From contig OX155952.1 of the NCBI GenBank assembly GCA_944548615.1, forward strand, positions 37,736,350 to 37,800,349: 64,000 bases of DNA, read 5' to 3'. The translations under genes were made by a program, and so were the position numbers. This stretch comes from Micropterix aruncella (Eukaryota; Arthropoda; Insecta; Lepidoptera; Micropterigidae). This document shows, piece by piece, positions 1-11,257 of this stretch. The stretch's first letter is position 1. Every line of letters begins with the position of its first letter. A model generated the notes under the pieces. The model made no database searches. It was given only the letters and a program-made list of their open reading frames with translations, and was not told where the DNA came from.

Positions 1-60
1 TGAAGAAACGGGTTGATTTATGTGAAAACAATATGCATAAATAAGTCCTCGACAGTAATT

Positions 61-390
61 ATACAACTTTTATATTTAAGCTACAATTGCTTTAATATCT
101 CAAATAAACTACAACTACAATGCTTTTATATCTCAAATAAATAAAAATAAATTAAGTAGGCAGTGTTTTTAAAGACATTAGCAATAAAATTAGAATCCTT
201 ATCAAAATAAATTAATCTATTATCACAGTATTTATACAACTTTTATATTTAAGCTACAATTGCTTTTATATCTCAAATAAACTACAACTACAATGCTTTT
301 ATATCTCAAATAAATTAAGTAGACAGTGTTTTTAAAGACATTAGCAATAAAATTAGAATCCTTATCAAAATAAATTAATCTATTATCACG
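61..390. repeat. Direct tandem duplication, about 173-bp period
   Basis: Two near-identical units begin with ATACAACTTTTAT at 61 and 234. Each ends with the same stretch running into TTAATCTATTATCAC. The second unit lacks a short ATAAAAATAA segment. AT-rich, no coding potential. Confidence 0.85.
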
Positions 391-680
391 GGTGTTAAAT
401 AGAGACAAAAATAGCCATTTACTATAAGTTTTTCGGTGGTATAGTCAATAAAATTAACATGAAATTAGTAAAGCGTGCAAGCACCTCTAAATACCTAGCA
501 TCCGGCGGCGGCGGCTGCTGGCCCAGCATACGCGCGTGTTTTGAGGAACAAGACGCGTATCTACAAGACAGGTAGCGTGCATCTGAAGGGGGGGACGTCT
601 AGCACTATATATCTAAAGGTAGCGTCTAAAAAGGCAAATAAACGCCACTCTACTTTAATTAACCAATCGATTCAAAACTT

Positions 681-712
681 TAAGCGAAGCAAAGCCGCGG
701 GCAACAGCTAGT
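681..712 (-). mobile_element. Retroelement end of the ACTAGCTG type, antisense
   Basis: Read on the minus strand this starts ACTAGCTGTTGCCCGCGGC, the conserved first bases of a retroelement class abundant in insect genomes. The same start occurs in sense at 5553, 10303 and about 47365. How far the element extends to the left (towards 400) is unclear. The class assignment is from memory of the motif. Confidence 0.45.
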
Positions 713-2216
713 ATATAATATAGTGGTAATGTTTATTAGACTTATATATTATTGGTTTTAATTTGTGTAAAACACACTCTTGGGAAGCACTAACCTTTTT
801 GTTAGATTTAATATTCATTAAAAATTTAAATCAAATGCGTCAGTTATTGAACAGAGCACAAATGCGTCACAATTAGAACAGAGCACAGCCAGATACAGAT
901 CTTCTAGGTCTAGCTAGTTGTGCAATTTTGGCTCGCTTTAGATATGCCAGCATAAATTATATGGATAGAGCTATATTTTTCGCTTTTCTACCATTAATGT
1001 TTGTTTGTAATGATTTTGTGTGTACAAAATCTGCACGTCCAGGTCTTTATTTTTTGCGTTAATTAATAAAATAAATATTGTAGTATGGACAAATTTTTGT
1101 AATAATATTAATGTCCGAACAGGTCACCACAAACATCAAGATTATTTGTTAGTATTCCTTTACCAATGATTATATATGGTATTCACGACTCGGCAGCTAA
1201 GATTTTAATACGAGCCACAACTTATAGATTGCACTCATTTCAAACATGGATTAATCTTCTCCAATGTCAAGTAGGCCAAAAAATATCCTAATAAGCACGC
1301 TGTTACGTTATACTATCTCAAAATAAGGTAATAGTATAACGAACGACTTTCTGATTCATAGCAATTATTATTTTAATATTATTCACATAAAGATGCCATT
1401 TTTATATTTGGTATGCATGTTTCAATACGTATTATCATTGATTTTAATCAATGGTAATAGTTACACGTTTTAATAATTAAATAGACTAAATAAATAGCAT
1501 TCTAATTCTAGCTCTCCGTGATATATTTTCTATGAAATCACCATATATGAAAATAATTCAATTATAATTTAATGAAAATAATTAATAACTAAATGTTGTT
1601 ATTTTATTTTAATTAACCTCAAAGCAAAGTAATGATGTATTGTCTAATTGCAATTTTCTTACAGGTGGCCGGCTTTTAAGGCGACATGAGAAAAATATCC
1701 GAAATGGGCGGACACGCGAAAAAATAGGCCGGGTCAATTTTGTACGGTTTGACCCATAAAAATCCAGCGTTGACACAGTGTCAAGTGCAGATTCGACATC
1801 CGCTCACGCCGGCGACCAGGCGCATACTAAACATTCTATCGCAGCGATAGCACAGAATAACTATCATTACGTAGTGGTGGCAGAGAGCTCTCACGTTTTA
1901 ATTAATTGTAATTAATTTAGGGTTTAAATAAAAAATGTGGCTAAAAGCAGCCCTAGAATAAAATTATAATAAAACACTCACCGCTTACACTGTTGCATGC
2001 GTAATCGCGCATGAAAGTCAGTTTAAAGCCTTAATGTGCTACTTAATCTCAGTTTAAGCCTTAATGAGCAATGAGCAACTTTTTTGGGTCCAAATTTTAA
2101 ATTGGTTCCTTATCGAGGGATTCATTTAGAAACTATTTTAATGCTTATATATTTTTTTTAAACTTATAAAACTAAAATTCTTCAGATATGGTCGTTCACA
2201 GGTATCATATCGCCTT
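713..2216. other. AT-rich stretch without recognisable gene
   Basis: No open frame of note on either strand and no recognised repeat. A GC-richer island lies at about 1665-1830. Confidence 0.5.
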
Positions 2217-2325
2217 AAAACATCGCGTGTGATTACTAAGGCGTTCACCCATCCAAGTACTGACCACGCCCGACGCTGCTTAACTTCGGTGGTCTCACGG
2301 GAACCAGTGTCTCGAGGCGGCTGCG
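2217..2325 (-). pseudogene. 5S rRNA-derived pseudogene or 5S-headed SINE
   Basis: The minus strand reads CCACCGAAGTTAAGCAGCG, then CGTGGTCAGTACTTGGATG and GGTGAACGCC, which is the body of eukaryotic 5S rRNA. The internal RNA polymerase III control region is largely retained: a box A-like AAGCAGCGTCGGG and a box C-like TGGATGGGTGA with one change after it. The last ~25 bases diverge from 5S and cannot close the terminal helix, so this is not a functional 5S gene. It could be a stray pseudogene or the head of a 5S-derived SINE. No poly(A) or obvious target duplication was seen. Confidence 0.75.
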
Positions 2326-2809
2326 AAAAATTATATATCATCGCTAATTGAAACTAAGCCTAAGGGATGTTAGCAGCCGTATTATTACACATTAGTCTGC
2401 CGTTACAATCCGCGTCCCTAGAGAAGCCGTTTCCCCTAATTTTAAACGCTCTTCGGTCGCCTTTTATCTGCCGTGTCATTCGGTTATCAGGTTTAACGAC
2501 ACAAGGGCAGCGGCGAGATTACATAAGCTTGCCGCCCCGTGATACGTGGCGGGACATAAAAATGGGGTCATCCAGCCATAACGCGCTGGGCGTTGAAACG
2601 GATTTAGTATCGGCCCCGGCCACTCTGCGTATCGATACGACCGCCCTTTCACCAAAATCAATGAAATTATTAGCGGTTCATTTTTACGTCCCTACGTTCG
2701 CATCACCCTTCTCCACGTGCATACGATATAATGACACATCCCTAGAGGAAAGGGAGATAATGGAGTCGATTGCGTTTCTTCGTGAAATAAAATCGGAAAT
2801 TAGTTCGTG
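2326..2809. other. GC-richer unique-looking spacer
   Basis: A plus-strand frame runs through this stretch into the next repeat (2367-3236), but its composition follows the repeat and no domain is visible. No other structure recognised. Confidence 0.4.
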
Positions 2810-2821
2810 TGAACTAGAACA

Positions 2822-3449
2822 TATTGAGATGTCAACCACAACGGGCGAACCCGTCACCGCAGGACGTTTTAACGATTCATCGTTCTATCGACCGTGCAGT
2901 GAGCGTAGAAGACTTTGGACATTACAAATCCGACGTCTAGCTACGCCACAACCCGCAAGAGACCAACGCCTTTACCGCGAGATAGCCAGTAATATTACCA
3001 GGCGGGCCGACACTCGCGCCCTTGCTTCCAGTTGTGACCAGATTTCTCCGGTCTCTCGATTGGTTCCGAGTTCGAGGTCGCTTGCGCGGTCCTCTCCCTT
3101 ACGAAGCGGTGAAACGGTGTGCACCGAATCTATCGCGGACCAAGGCGTCCTTTGCCCGACTCTGAACCGGGATCGGATGGCCAATGGTCATTTCAAGAGC
3201 AGTCGCCGTAAGGTAGGCAACCACCCCCGCTGTTAAACGGCTTGCGCCGCTCGGTGCGCAGACCGTCCAGGAGCGCCAGAGGTTTGATTCCCAGGGGAGA
3301 CTGGTTGACCCAGTGTCCTACCCAGGTTCGCACCCCATGCGTGGAGGCCATGGGATGGGTGTTGACCCGTGAGTGTGACCGACCCTGAACACATGGGTCA
3401 TCGTGGCCACCTCATCATGGGCCCGTTATCTCCCATCATGGTCCCATCA
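2822..3449 (+). mobile_element. R630 interspersed repeat, copy 1, with 12-bp target duplication
   Basis: This GC-rich copy starts near GATGTCAACCACAACGGGCG and ends near GGGCCCGTTATCTCCC. A perfect 12-bp direct repeat, TGAACTAGAACA, flanks it at 2810-2821 and 3450-3461. That is what insertion by target-primed reverse transcription, or a transposase making long duplications, leaves behind. At least nine relatives occur in the window in both orientations. No reverse transcriptase or transposase is encoded, so the family is presumably non-autonomous. The short tail CCCATCATGGTCCCATCA partly repeats itself. The open frames in it on both strands are shadows of repeat sequence. Confidence 0.8.
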
Positions 3450-3461
3450 TGAACTAGAACA

Positions 3462-4436
3462 ATACAATACATTAAAGCGAATTGTGAAATGTCACCCAAC
3501 CACACTGCGTATATATATTTATAAAAAAATATATTGTTTATCTAATCGAATTACTCTTTATTTGAATGTATCCCGTAATTATATTGGACAATATTGTTTT
3601 TCCAGCCCCCATAAACGAAATAAAAAATTTATATCTTTTTCCATACGTCTTTTTTAATACCTTAAACGGCCATTCATGACAAACTTGAAGGAAATCAAAC
3701 AAAGTATTTGGTCGTAATCGTATCACAAACAAAAAAACAAAAATCAAAACGATTGACTTGAAATAGGAACTCGCTCCGCTTAATAAATCAAAAATACTTA
3801 TCATCGTGGCCTATCATAGATCAAATGGAGTACAGTAAAGTCGTCAATATACGTCAAAGAATGAATACGCTATTTTTTAAGTAAAATATTATGGAGTAAG
3901 TAATATTTCTATGAACGTGTTAGTTTATAAAGCCCAGATTTAGGCATATCAGAAATTTAAAATATTAAAAAAAAAATACTTTTTATCCTTATTTTTCTTG
4001 ACGCTATCATTCAATACTTCTTTTGTAAAATATTAAAATATTTTTTTAATTTAAGTGATTTTTGAAGACACAAGTATGGTTTACTCCTGAAAATATTACT
4101 AACTGTGACTCCTAAATTAAGAAACAAAAAGAGTTTTCGATTAAAAAAAATACCAGTGTATACTAAAGAAGAAGATTTATGAATTTAATTTTGTGCTAAA
4201 TATTTGTGGTTTCTAATTAGTTGTCCATATATTAGTGCACGAAATCAACTCCAAGCGTATTAGAAGAAATATACCTAATTTTGGGGTATATGTACCTATT
4301 CAAACATTTCAAATTAAAAATTTAAAAATAATCGTATATATTACTCATATTGAAAATTATCGCATCATTCAATAACAATATTAACAGTTATCGCATCATT
4401 AATTAACAATATTCATACGACTGCCCAACAAAAACG
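3462..4436. other. AT-rich stretch without recognisable gene
   Basis: Only short chance frames. The minus-strand frame near 3538-3804 has no recognisable motif. Confidence 0.4.
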
Positions 4437-4545
4437 GAGTGTAATATGTTCAGGGTTAATCTATGTATGTTTTACGTTTCCTTATTCCACCATAACTTCT
4501 AAAGTGTGTGGTATTGTGAGAATCGTTATGTTATCCCTTTGACTA
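4437..4545 (-). repeat. R360 repeat, antisense fragment
   Basis: The reverse complement carries GATAACATAACGATTCT, CCACACACTT and GAACATATTAC. These match the 3' half of the copies at 33405-33760, 44285-44625 and 54395-54580. Probably a transposon-derived family; class unknown. Confidence 0.65.
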
Positions 4546-4792
4546 GACTTTGTAGACGTCTACGTTGGACTTTGTAGTCTTAGACTTTGTAGACGATGTC
4601 ATCGAAGATTTACACAGCGAATTACTAGGTACGACACAACGCACAAACCGTTCACCAATATTTCAAGAAATGTCCAAGTGAGGATTGCGATCGAGCATTC
4701 GCAAGCGTATCCTAATTGTCTTTAAGATCGCGTGTTTCCTATTATTTTTATAAGTAGACGAGTTATTGAGGGATTTGAATTTAATAACAAGA

Positions 4793-4932
4793 GACACACT
4801 CATATGTTACAAGCACATACCTACATATAAATGAACACTTTATAGTAGGGTGGATTGTAAGAGATTGTCATATAATAATAAACCCGTCCATTGCGAAATT
4901 TTACAATAAAGATTAAAAAGACAAACAAATAA
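4793..4932 (+). mobile_element. SINE 3' portion
   Basis: It matches the 3' half of the tRNA-headed SINE at 22590-22875: ATGTTACAAGCACATAC, AACACTTTATAGTAGGGTGG, TAAGAGATTGTC and a terminal AAAGACAAACAAATAA. The tRNA-like head is missing, so the copy is 5' truncated. Confidence 0.7.
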
Positions 4933-5552
4933 CTCTCTGAGCACAATTTATGTAAGCAATTTCGTCCACCTTTCCAAAATCGATAAATATGTCCCGTTTG
5001 CTCATAAGTAGGTACAATATTTTTAAGGTTTAATACTTTATTCATTTAATTTTTGTACATTTAGCCCCACTGCTATCACTGTTATAAGTAACTCGGAAAA
5101 ATTGAACACCGAAATGCAGCTAATGCTCATTGCCCACCTAACTAGGACTAAACTGTCCCGTATATAGGCGGGAGTAATTAAAATAAATAATACAACTTAT
5201 GTAACAATTAACCTAATTAACGTAAAAAACCTTTTTATTTTTATAATTAATGAATGTACTAATTAAGATTGAGTAATATATAATAATAAGTAAATAACGT
5301 TATAATACAAATCAAAACATTAAATTTGTACTAATAATACATTGTAGGTAATACAATACGGCAAATACACATACCTATACGTAAATACGATTTCAATAAA
5401 TAATAAATGGTATATGGTATAAACATATTTATAATTTAATAATATATATAGATACAATTATAAAAGCACTGCTAAAAAATGTTAAATAATATAGATAAAA
5501 ATATGATATGATACACTATTATTATGTACATAATACTTTATATAAATATACA

Positions 5553-5760
5553 ATACTAGCTGCGCCCAGCGGTTTCACCCGCGTGGTGATGGAAAATTGT
5601 GATATATAATTTGGGACCAATAAAAAAAGCTTGTCGTTGCGCAAATGTTGTTTGCACTCGAGGAATAAGGAAATTTTGTTTCCGTAAACTCCGAGTATTG
5701 CAGTTTTGTTGACTTTGATCATGTCTATCTTTGTGTTTGTGAAGAAAAAAAAATCACATA
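5553..5760 (+). mobile_element. Retroelement fragment beginning ACTAGCTGCGCCC
   Basis: It begins ACTAGCTGCGCCCAGCGG and continues TTCACCCGCGTGG, the same leading motif as at 10303 and 47365. The downstream part is degraded and its right boundary is approximate. Confidence 0.45.
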
Positions 5761-6224
5761 TTTAATAAACAATTATTTGACGTCCAGAACTTTAGACTCA
5801 TTGAAAAGACGCTCTGACGGGTAGTCATTAGGTTTCCTATAAATTATCCGTAACAACAGTTTTTGCGTCTCTATTAGTGGATCCAAGGCTTGTTTCGTGC
5901 AAGCACCCCTCCCTACAATCCCATAAATCATAAGACTTTGGCATAGAGCTATGTAGGTGATTTTAATTGTTTTCCGAGATAGTACATTGCGCAGTTCACG
6001 AAAAACATATATTACATTATTACAAAAACATATATATTACATTTGATTACGTTGTTATTTATTAGAGTGGTCTCCCCGCCCCGGTGTATTATTGCAACTG
6101 TTACAGTTACGGTGATTACGTCGAGCCCGCAGCCCGGGCTTAAGCGCAGACTGAAACACTTGACCCGAAATGCGGAACAACAAATGGACGATTGTCTATA
6201 AATCGCTCGAGCGGTGGCCTCTCG
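5761..6224. other. No recognisable feature
   Basis: Unique-looking sequence with no gene signal. GC content rises towards 6100-6220. Confidence 0.35.
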
Positions 6225-6425
6225 CTGTGCGTTCGTTTTTTATTGTTTCCTCCAAGGGGCGAATTTCCGAATCGCCCGAGGGGAATTTACAAATGCTAAG
6301 TAAGTACAAACAGCTCAAGAATGGATGCCGCTGCGCCGCGCCGGTGCGAAGCGTAGGCGGCTTTGGTTTCAAAGTCTTGAATCGCTTCTTCTTAGCAAAT
6401 ACATTTTCACTTTACCGGACCACCA
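6225..6425 (+). repeat. R200 repeat, copy 1
   Basis: It shares ATTGTTTC, GGGCGAATTTCCGAATCGCC, GGGGAATTTACAAATGCTAA and GCGTAGGCGGCTTTGG with 7655-7850. Two copies about 1.4 kb apart, same orientation, no coding capacity. Confidence 0.7.
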
Positions 6426-6462
6426 AGCGACCAGAAGGGAAAATACTGTGAAGGCACTTAGA

Positions 6463-7052
6463 GAGCTAATGGGCCATGTTGCAGCTAGGCCACTAAGACC
6501 CATCCAGCGGCCTCAAAGCAAAAGTGCAAGCCCAGTTAGGACTCTGGCCTGCGGGCCAGTCTCCCCTGGGAGTCAACCTTCGAGCGCTCCTGGACGGTTT
6601 GCGCACCGTACGGCGTCAGCCAATCGATTGTGCATATTGCCCGACAGTCGGGGAAGTCTGGAAACAATACTGTCTCCTATAGAGCGAGGGTAGTTGTTAA
6701 CCTTACGGCAACTGCTCTTGAAACGACCAATCGGCTACCCGATTCCGATTGAACAGCCGGACAAAGGATGCCGTGGTCCGCGATAGATTCGGTCGACACC
6801 GTATCACCGCTACGTAAGGGAGAGGACCGCGCAAGCGACCTCAGACTTGTAACCGTCGGTAGACCGGAGTAATCTGGTTGCAACTAGAAAGTAAGGGCGC
6901 GAGTGTCGGCCCGCTTGGTGATTAACCTGGTTATCTCGCGGTAAGGCGTTGGATTCTTACGGGCGAGTGGCGTAACTAGAGAGTGGACTGTTTTCGACTT
7001 CTGCGCTCATCTCACGAGAGACAGGTTCGCCCGTTGTAGTTGACAGCTCTAG
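6463..7052 (-). mobile_element. R630 interspersed repeat, copy 2
   Basis: Antisense copy. It starts GAGAGCTAATGGGCC and ends CGTTGTAGTTGACAGCTCTA. It contains the family landmarks CCAATCGATTGTGC, GTCGGGGAAGTCTGGAAAC, GGATGCCGTGGTCCGCGATA and GGAGAGGACCGCGCAAGCGA. No convincing target duplication was found at its edges. Confidence 0.8.
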
Positions 7053-7164
7053 TTCGAATGTCTCGATTTTTCTTTCGAGATGAAGACGGAAATTTTCAAT
7101 TTGATACAATACCCTTGACACGATTAGGACTATTTCCAGATTGAAGGATATATGTGTGTCTGTC

Positions 7165-7290
7165 TGGCTGTCTCTCTCGCTGTATGTATTACTTCACTAT
7201 AGCGCCCAAACGCTTAATCCGATTGAGCAGAAATTTGGTACACAAACATAATTTGGTCATGGCAAGAGTTGAAAATATTGTTGTTGAAAG
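7165..7290 (+). repeat. GCGCCCAAACGCTT family repeat
   Basis: GCGCCCAAACGCTTAATCCG, then CAGAAATTTGG and CATGGCAAGAGTT, recur at 44805-44885 in sense and at 50255-50330 in antisense. All three copies adjoin TG/CA-rich simple sequence, which suggests a transposon end carrying a microsatellite. Confidence 0.6.
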
Positions 7291-7632
7291 CAGTCAACCA
7301 GGGGAAGGGGATACTAGGTATATATCATCCTCGAAATATTTGGATCTAGTGACTTGAAATTTGGTACAAGGATGCCCTGCTAAGCCGAAATCCCATTGTA
7401 AAATTTTGGTTAGAATATCTCATATAAATACTGCAAATATAATATATAAATTCAGCCATAAATTGTATTCAAAATTACCACCGCGCCGCCCGAGGCTAGC
7501 CGAGAAACGAACCTTGCGGCCTGAGGCGTCGGAATGGAACCCAGCCGGATTCCACCGCCAGCGGAAAGAGGGCGCTCATCGATTTTATTCATGAAATTAT
7601 TATTCAGAGGAAATCAGTCCTCGTTTACGTGC

Positions 7633-7850
7633 CGGGAAAGTCTTGGGATAACACAACCGATTTTTTTATTGTTTCATTCAATGGACGAATTTCTGAATCG
7701 CCCGAAGGGAATTTACAAATCTAAGTATTTACACATAGCTCAAGCATGTATGCCGTTGCGCCGCTCTGCATGCTGGTGCAAAGCGTAGGCAGCTTTAGTG
7801 CCAAAGTCTTGGTTCTCTTCTTTCAAGCAAATGATATTTTTTTTTGAAAA
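7633..7850 (+). repeat. R200 repeat, copy 2
   Basis: Copy of the 6225-6425 family, with GACGAATTTCTGAATCGCCC and GGGAATTTACAAATCTAAG. The leader GGAAAGTCTTGG plus ACACAACCGATTTTTTT also occurs near 53799, at the broken end of the Penelope-like fragment. Confidence 0.65.
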
Positions 7851-7989
7851 ATTGTTTTTTTTCCTGCATTTCTTTAAAATTAAAAATAACAATAGGTGCG
7901 CCATTAGGCCGAGAACTTTATTACCAGCCTTACTGTCGATAATGATAGTTTAGGGTAAGCTTGATGGTATACAATACCCATACAACTTC

Positions 7990-8230
7990 GATTATAATAG
8001 TTGATACAATACAATACAATCATGTTTCAATCACATGAAACATTTGATATTTATTTAACCATTCGAATAACATATACAGTTGGAAGATTTGTAATTTATT
8101 TAAGAATTAATTACTATAAAACATTGTTTTTGCTTTTAAAAATAACAGGAGCTGAATGGCAAAACCTTAAACTTTTGCTTATTTCATTCTGTCACCCAAC
8201 TGGGACTAGCCCGTTCTAGGATGGGAAGGA
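7990..8230 (-). mobile_element. LINE 3' fragment, antisense, with TTGTA-type tail
   Basis: The left edge is ATACAATACAATACAATC, which on the minus strand is a short 3' tail of TTGTA repeats like the one at 61243. The right part, GTCACCCAACTGGGACTAGC with CGTTCTAGGATGGGAAGG, recurs inverted at 29705-29800. No reverse transcriptase motif survives. Confidence 0.5.
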
Positions 8231-8903
8231 CTCTAATTTTACAATAAATTATGTAAAAGTTTTATTAAAATGCTCATAAAACTAAATTTCCCTAAAATAT
8301 GGTCCTCAAAAAAAAAGAAACAATCAAATAGACTGTAACAAACAGAATTGACTTAAAACTAAGGTAAAGAGTAAGATAAATCTAAAAGAATAAAAGAATA
8401 AAAAAGTCAATAATATTTAATATATGTTTAAGAAATATAAAAATTGATATAAAATACCTATTCAAAAGAAAAAAAAAGTACAATTCATTGTCAAAACAAT
8501 ATATTTATAACAACAAAATGAATTGGTAATTAGTTGAATGTTAAAATATAATCAACATACATACTATTCCTTTAATTTCGATTATGTATAATTTATTATT
8601 ATAATTATTCCTTTAATTAAATATTAAATATTTAATTAATTTAATATTAAATGTATGAAGTCCTAAAAGACTAATTATTCCTTTAATTTCGAATATGCGA
8701 TGGGTTGTTTTTGGATCTTTCGCATAATTCTCCCCTTAAACCTGTCGACATATCCGGACAGCGATGCTGACCCCGCAACGCTTCACACAATTGCTAATAA
8801 TTGATATTTACTTAAAGTCTCATGTTTAGGAACAATAGCAAGATATTAATATCGTTCTCTCTTAGCGGGAACGGTAACGAATGCATACATCATTGTTTCT
8901 CAG

Positions 8904-9525
8904 ACAGAAAACTTTAGAGTTGTCACCTGTTACGGACGAACCCTCCACCCCAGGAAGTTATAACAATATTCATCGTCCTTTCAAAAAAGAGTCCACCGTC
9001 TAGCTACACCAACATACCCGTGGGAGTCCAACGCCTTACCGCGTGGCACTGGAAAGTGAACCCAGCAGGCAGATTTATCCGTCCTCCTGTCTAGTGACCG
9101 GTCCGAAGCCGCTTGCGCGGCCTTTACCTGAGGATACCGGTAATTCAGTTCAAAATTATCGCGGACCATTGCGTCCTTTGCCCGTCGTTCATACGGGATC
9201 GGTTGGCTAACGAGTCGTTTCAAGAGTAGCTGACATCAGGCCAACAACCACCCCGCTGCTTACGAAACGTAAAAGATCGTTTCCACGTATAAGATTCCTC
9301 CTTACAGTTATTCGCCGGAGTGCACAGTCGATTAGCTGATGCGCAAACCGCCCAGCAGCGCCCGAAGGTCATCCCCCAGAGGATCTGATCCATCTGCCGT
9401 GACAGGGTAAACTAAGTCCTTTCCGGGTTCGACTTTCTTCAAGGAGGCTACTGGATAGGAGTTAAGTTACAAGTTGAGATGACTAAAGATAACGAGCAGG
9501 TTATAATGGCCCAACTGCACAGAAA
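8904..9525 (+). mobile_element. R630 interspersed repeat, copy 3, divergent subfamily
   Basis: It starts AGAGTTGTCACCTGTTACGG and runs to about 9518. Its 3' third (TTCAAGGAGGCTACTGG, then ATAGGAGTTAAG and a piece reading CAACTTG on the other strand) resembles copy 10 at 57740-58405 more than the others. ACAGAAA occurs on both sides (8904-8910, 9519-9525) and may be a 7-bp target duplication. Confidence 0.7.
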
Positions 9526-10059
9526 CCGTTAGCTGCGTTAAAAGTCGAGGACAAACGAATCTGAATCTGAGGTCGTCTCATAACTATCCTTTTATCCCAC
9601 TATCCCATCCTCCTGCTGACGCGCTCTTAAAATCGTATGTACGGATCGAAAAGTAAATATACCCAAATATCAAGCCATTGAAATAAAATTAATATGCGAA
9701 CCTTGCAGAGAAACCGACCATAATTATTTCTCGAGGACTAACCACAGCGAAGGCTATCATCGAGAGTTTTAGGCCAATTATTCATATTCGCAATTTTGCA
9801 AATATTACTATCCATTCCATGCATCGGAATAGGCAACAATGATATAATATATCCGTTGGAAAAAAAATAGACTTTTAACTAATACTCATTTAAGTTAGGA
9901 AATAATTAACCTTCCCCTAAGTAGGTCTATATTGACGATACAAAATTCTGTGTATCGTTTTTGGACAAACCGACTGCTATCACAGCTGTGTCGTCTTAAG
10001 TGCAGCCATCAACTTATTTATTGCCACATTTCTTCAGACTAAGCGAGTCTTCAATCTCT

Positions 10060-10215
10060 AGTAATACAATAAAATTTCATTCTGCCCCAGTAGGTAGGCA
10101 TTCTATGTATACTTGGATACGTCATTGAGTCTAATATTCTCTGTAATATAATTAATTATGAAACATTAACTATCTTGATAGTTGTGACTATATGCGTTAA
10201 TATAATTAATGTATA
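10060..10215 (-). mobile_element. LINE 3' end fragment related to the insertion at 61243
   Basis: CCCAGTAGGTAGGCATTCTA, CTTGGATACGTCA and AACTATCTTGATAGTTGT match 61262-61365 with a few changes. In the 61-kb copy this is the 3' end of a truncated antisense LINE. Confidence 0.6.
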
Positions 10216-10302
10216 ATCGGTTTGAGGGTCCTAAATAAGTATAAATAATGTAATAATTAAAATTGCTGATTAAATAAAAAGAACAGTCTTATTATAGATA
10301 AG

Positions 10303-11178
10303 ACTAGCTGACCCGTGCCCACTTCATTGGGCGGTAAAACTTGATGAAATTATGAGTGTGGTTCGGTTAGTACTGAGTGCTATGATTTATTTCCTGACTG
10401 CCAAAAGAAGGGTTATATTTTTACTGCATATGTATGTATGCATTTGCATGCCAATTTGACTATAATACCGTTATTTGTGAGTGTCTTCTTGTGAGTGTCT
10501 TATTTGTGAGCGTATTATCTCTTTAACTATTTATGCAGTAAAAGGGAAATTATATGCAGTAAAAGGGAAAAGTCTTTTGTTTTAAACACTTGAGACGATA
10601 ACTTTACTTATTTGTGATTGTCTTCTTGTGAGTGTCTTATTTGTGAGCGTATTATCTCTTTAACTATTTATGGAGTAAAAGGGAAATTATATGCAGTAAA
10701 AGGGAAAAGTCTTTTGTTTAAAACACTTGAGACGATAAATTTACTTATTTTGATGAGAATTCATAATTGTTGATAATATGACTAATAAACATGACCTAAC
10801 GATTTAAATTATTTTTTAATATAAATTACTACTTTTTGTTAGTTAAATATAAAAGTTAGACATATGCTGACGCTGACTTTTTTGTAGGCATTATCAAGCT
10901 CTACAACTTTTCTCTAGAACTTAATCATATATCTCTCATCTTTAAGGCATCGTTAGTTAAAAACGTTTTCGTTCGACTGCTTATTCTCCGACTTACTTTG
11001 CAAATCCGACTACCACGAAACAGTCTTTTCATTTTTCAGATTAATATATAGCCTATGACACTTACATAAATAACGTGGCTTTCTATTGGTAAAAGAATTT
11101 TCAAAATCGGTTCAGTAGATCCAGAGATTACTTCCTACAACGTCACAAAATAACCTCTTTATAATATTAGTATAGATA
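10303..11178 (+). mobile_element. ACTAGCTG-type retroelement with internal 137-bp tandem duplication
   Basis: It begins GACTAGCTGACCCGTGCCC. It closes with AAAATCGGTTCAGTAGATCC followed by AATATTAGTATAGATATT, the start and end motifs of a retroelement class common in Lepidoptera and other insects. Inside, a 137-bp segment starting TTATTTGTGA at 10471 repeats almost perfectly at 10608. No reverse transcriptase remains. Class assignment (RTE-like tail) is from memory. Confidence 0.55.
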
Positions 11179-11183
11179 TTATA

Positions 11184-11257
11184 GATAAAAACGAATCTAC
11201 CGCGTGAAGTTAGTAACACCGGGTGTCACAAATTTCACGCAGTAAATTCGTTTTTAT
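11184..11257. repeat. Inverted-repeat hairpin of Penelope-like terminal type
   Basis: The left arm GATAAAAACGAATCTACCGC with GTGAA pairs with a right arm whose complement reads ATAAAAACGAATTTACTGCG with TGAA. The arms are about 23 bp around a short loop. The same arms flank 55856-55980, and one arm occurs at about 53215-53250 beside the Penelope-like RT, so this is probably a solo terminal piece of that element. Confidence 0.55.

Noticed and set aside
2367..3236. 289-codon plus-strand frame, the longest in the window
   Set aside because: It runs through unique spacer into R630. Its second half is repeat sequence, the same stretch is open on both strands in other R630 copies, and no domain is visible.
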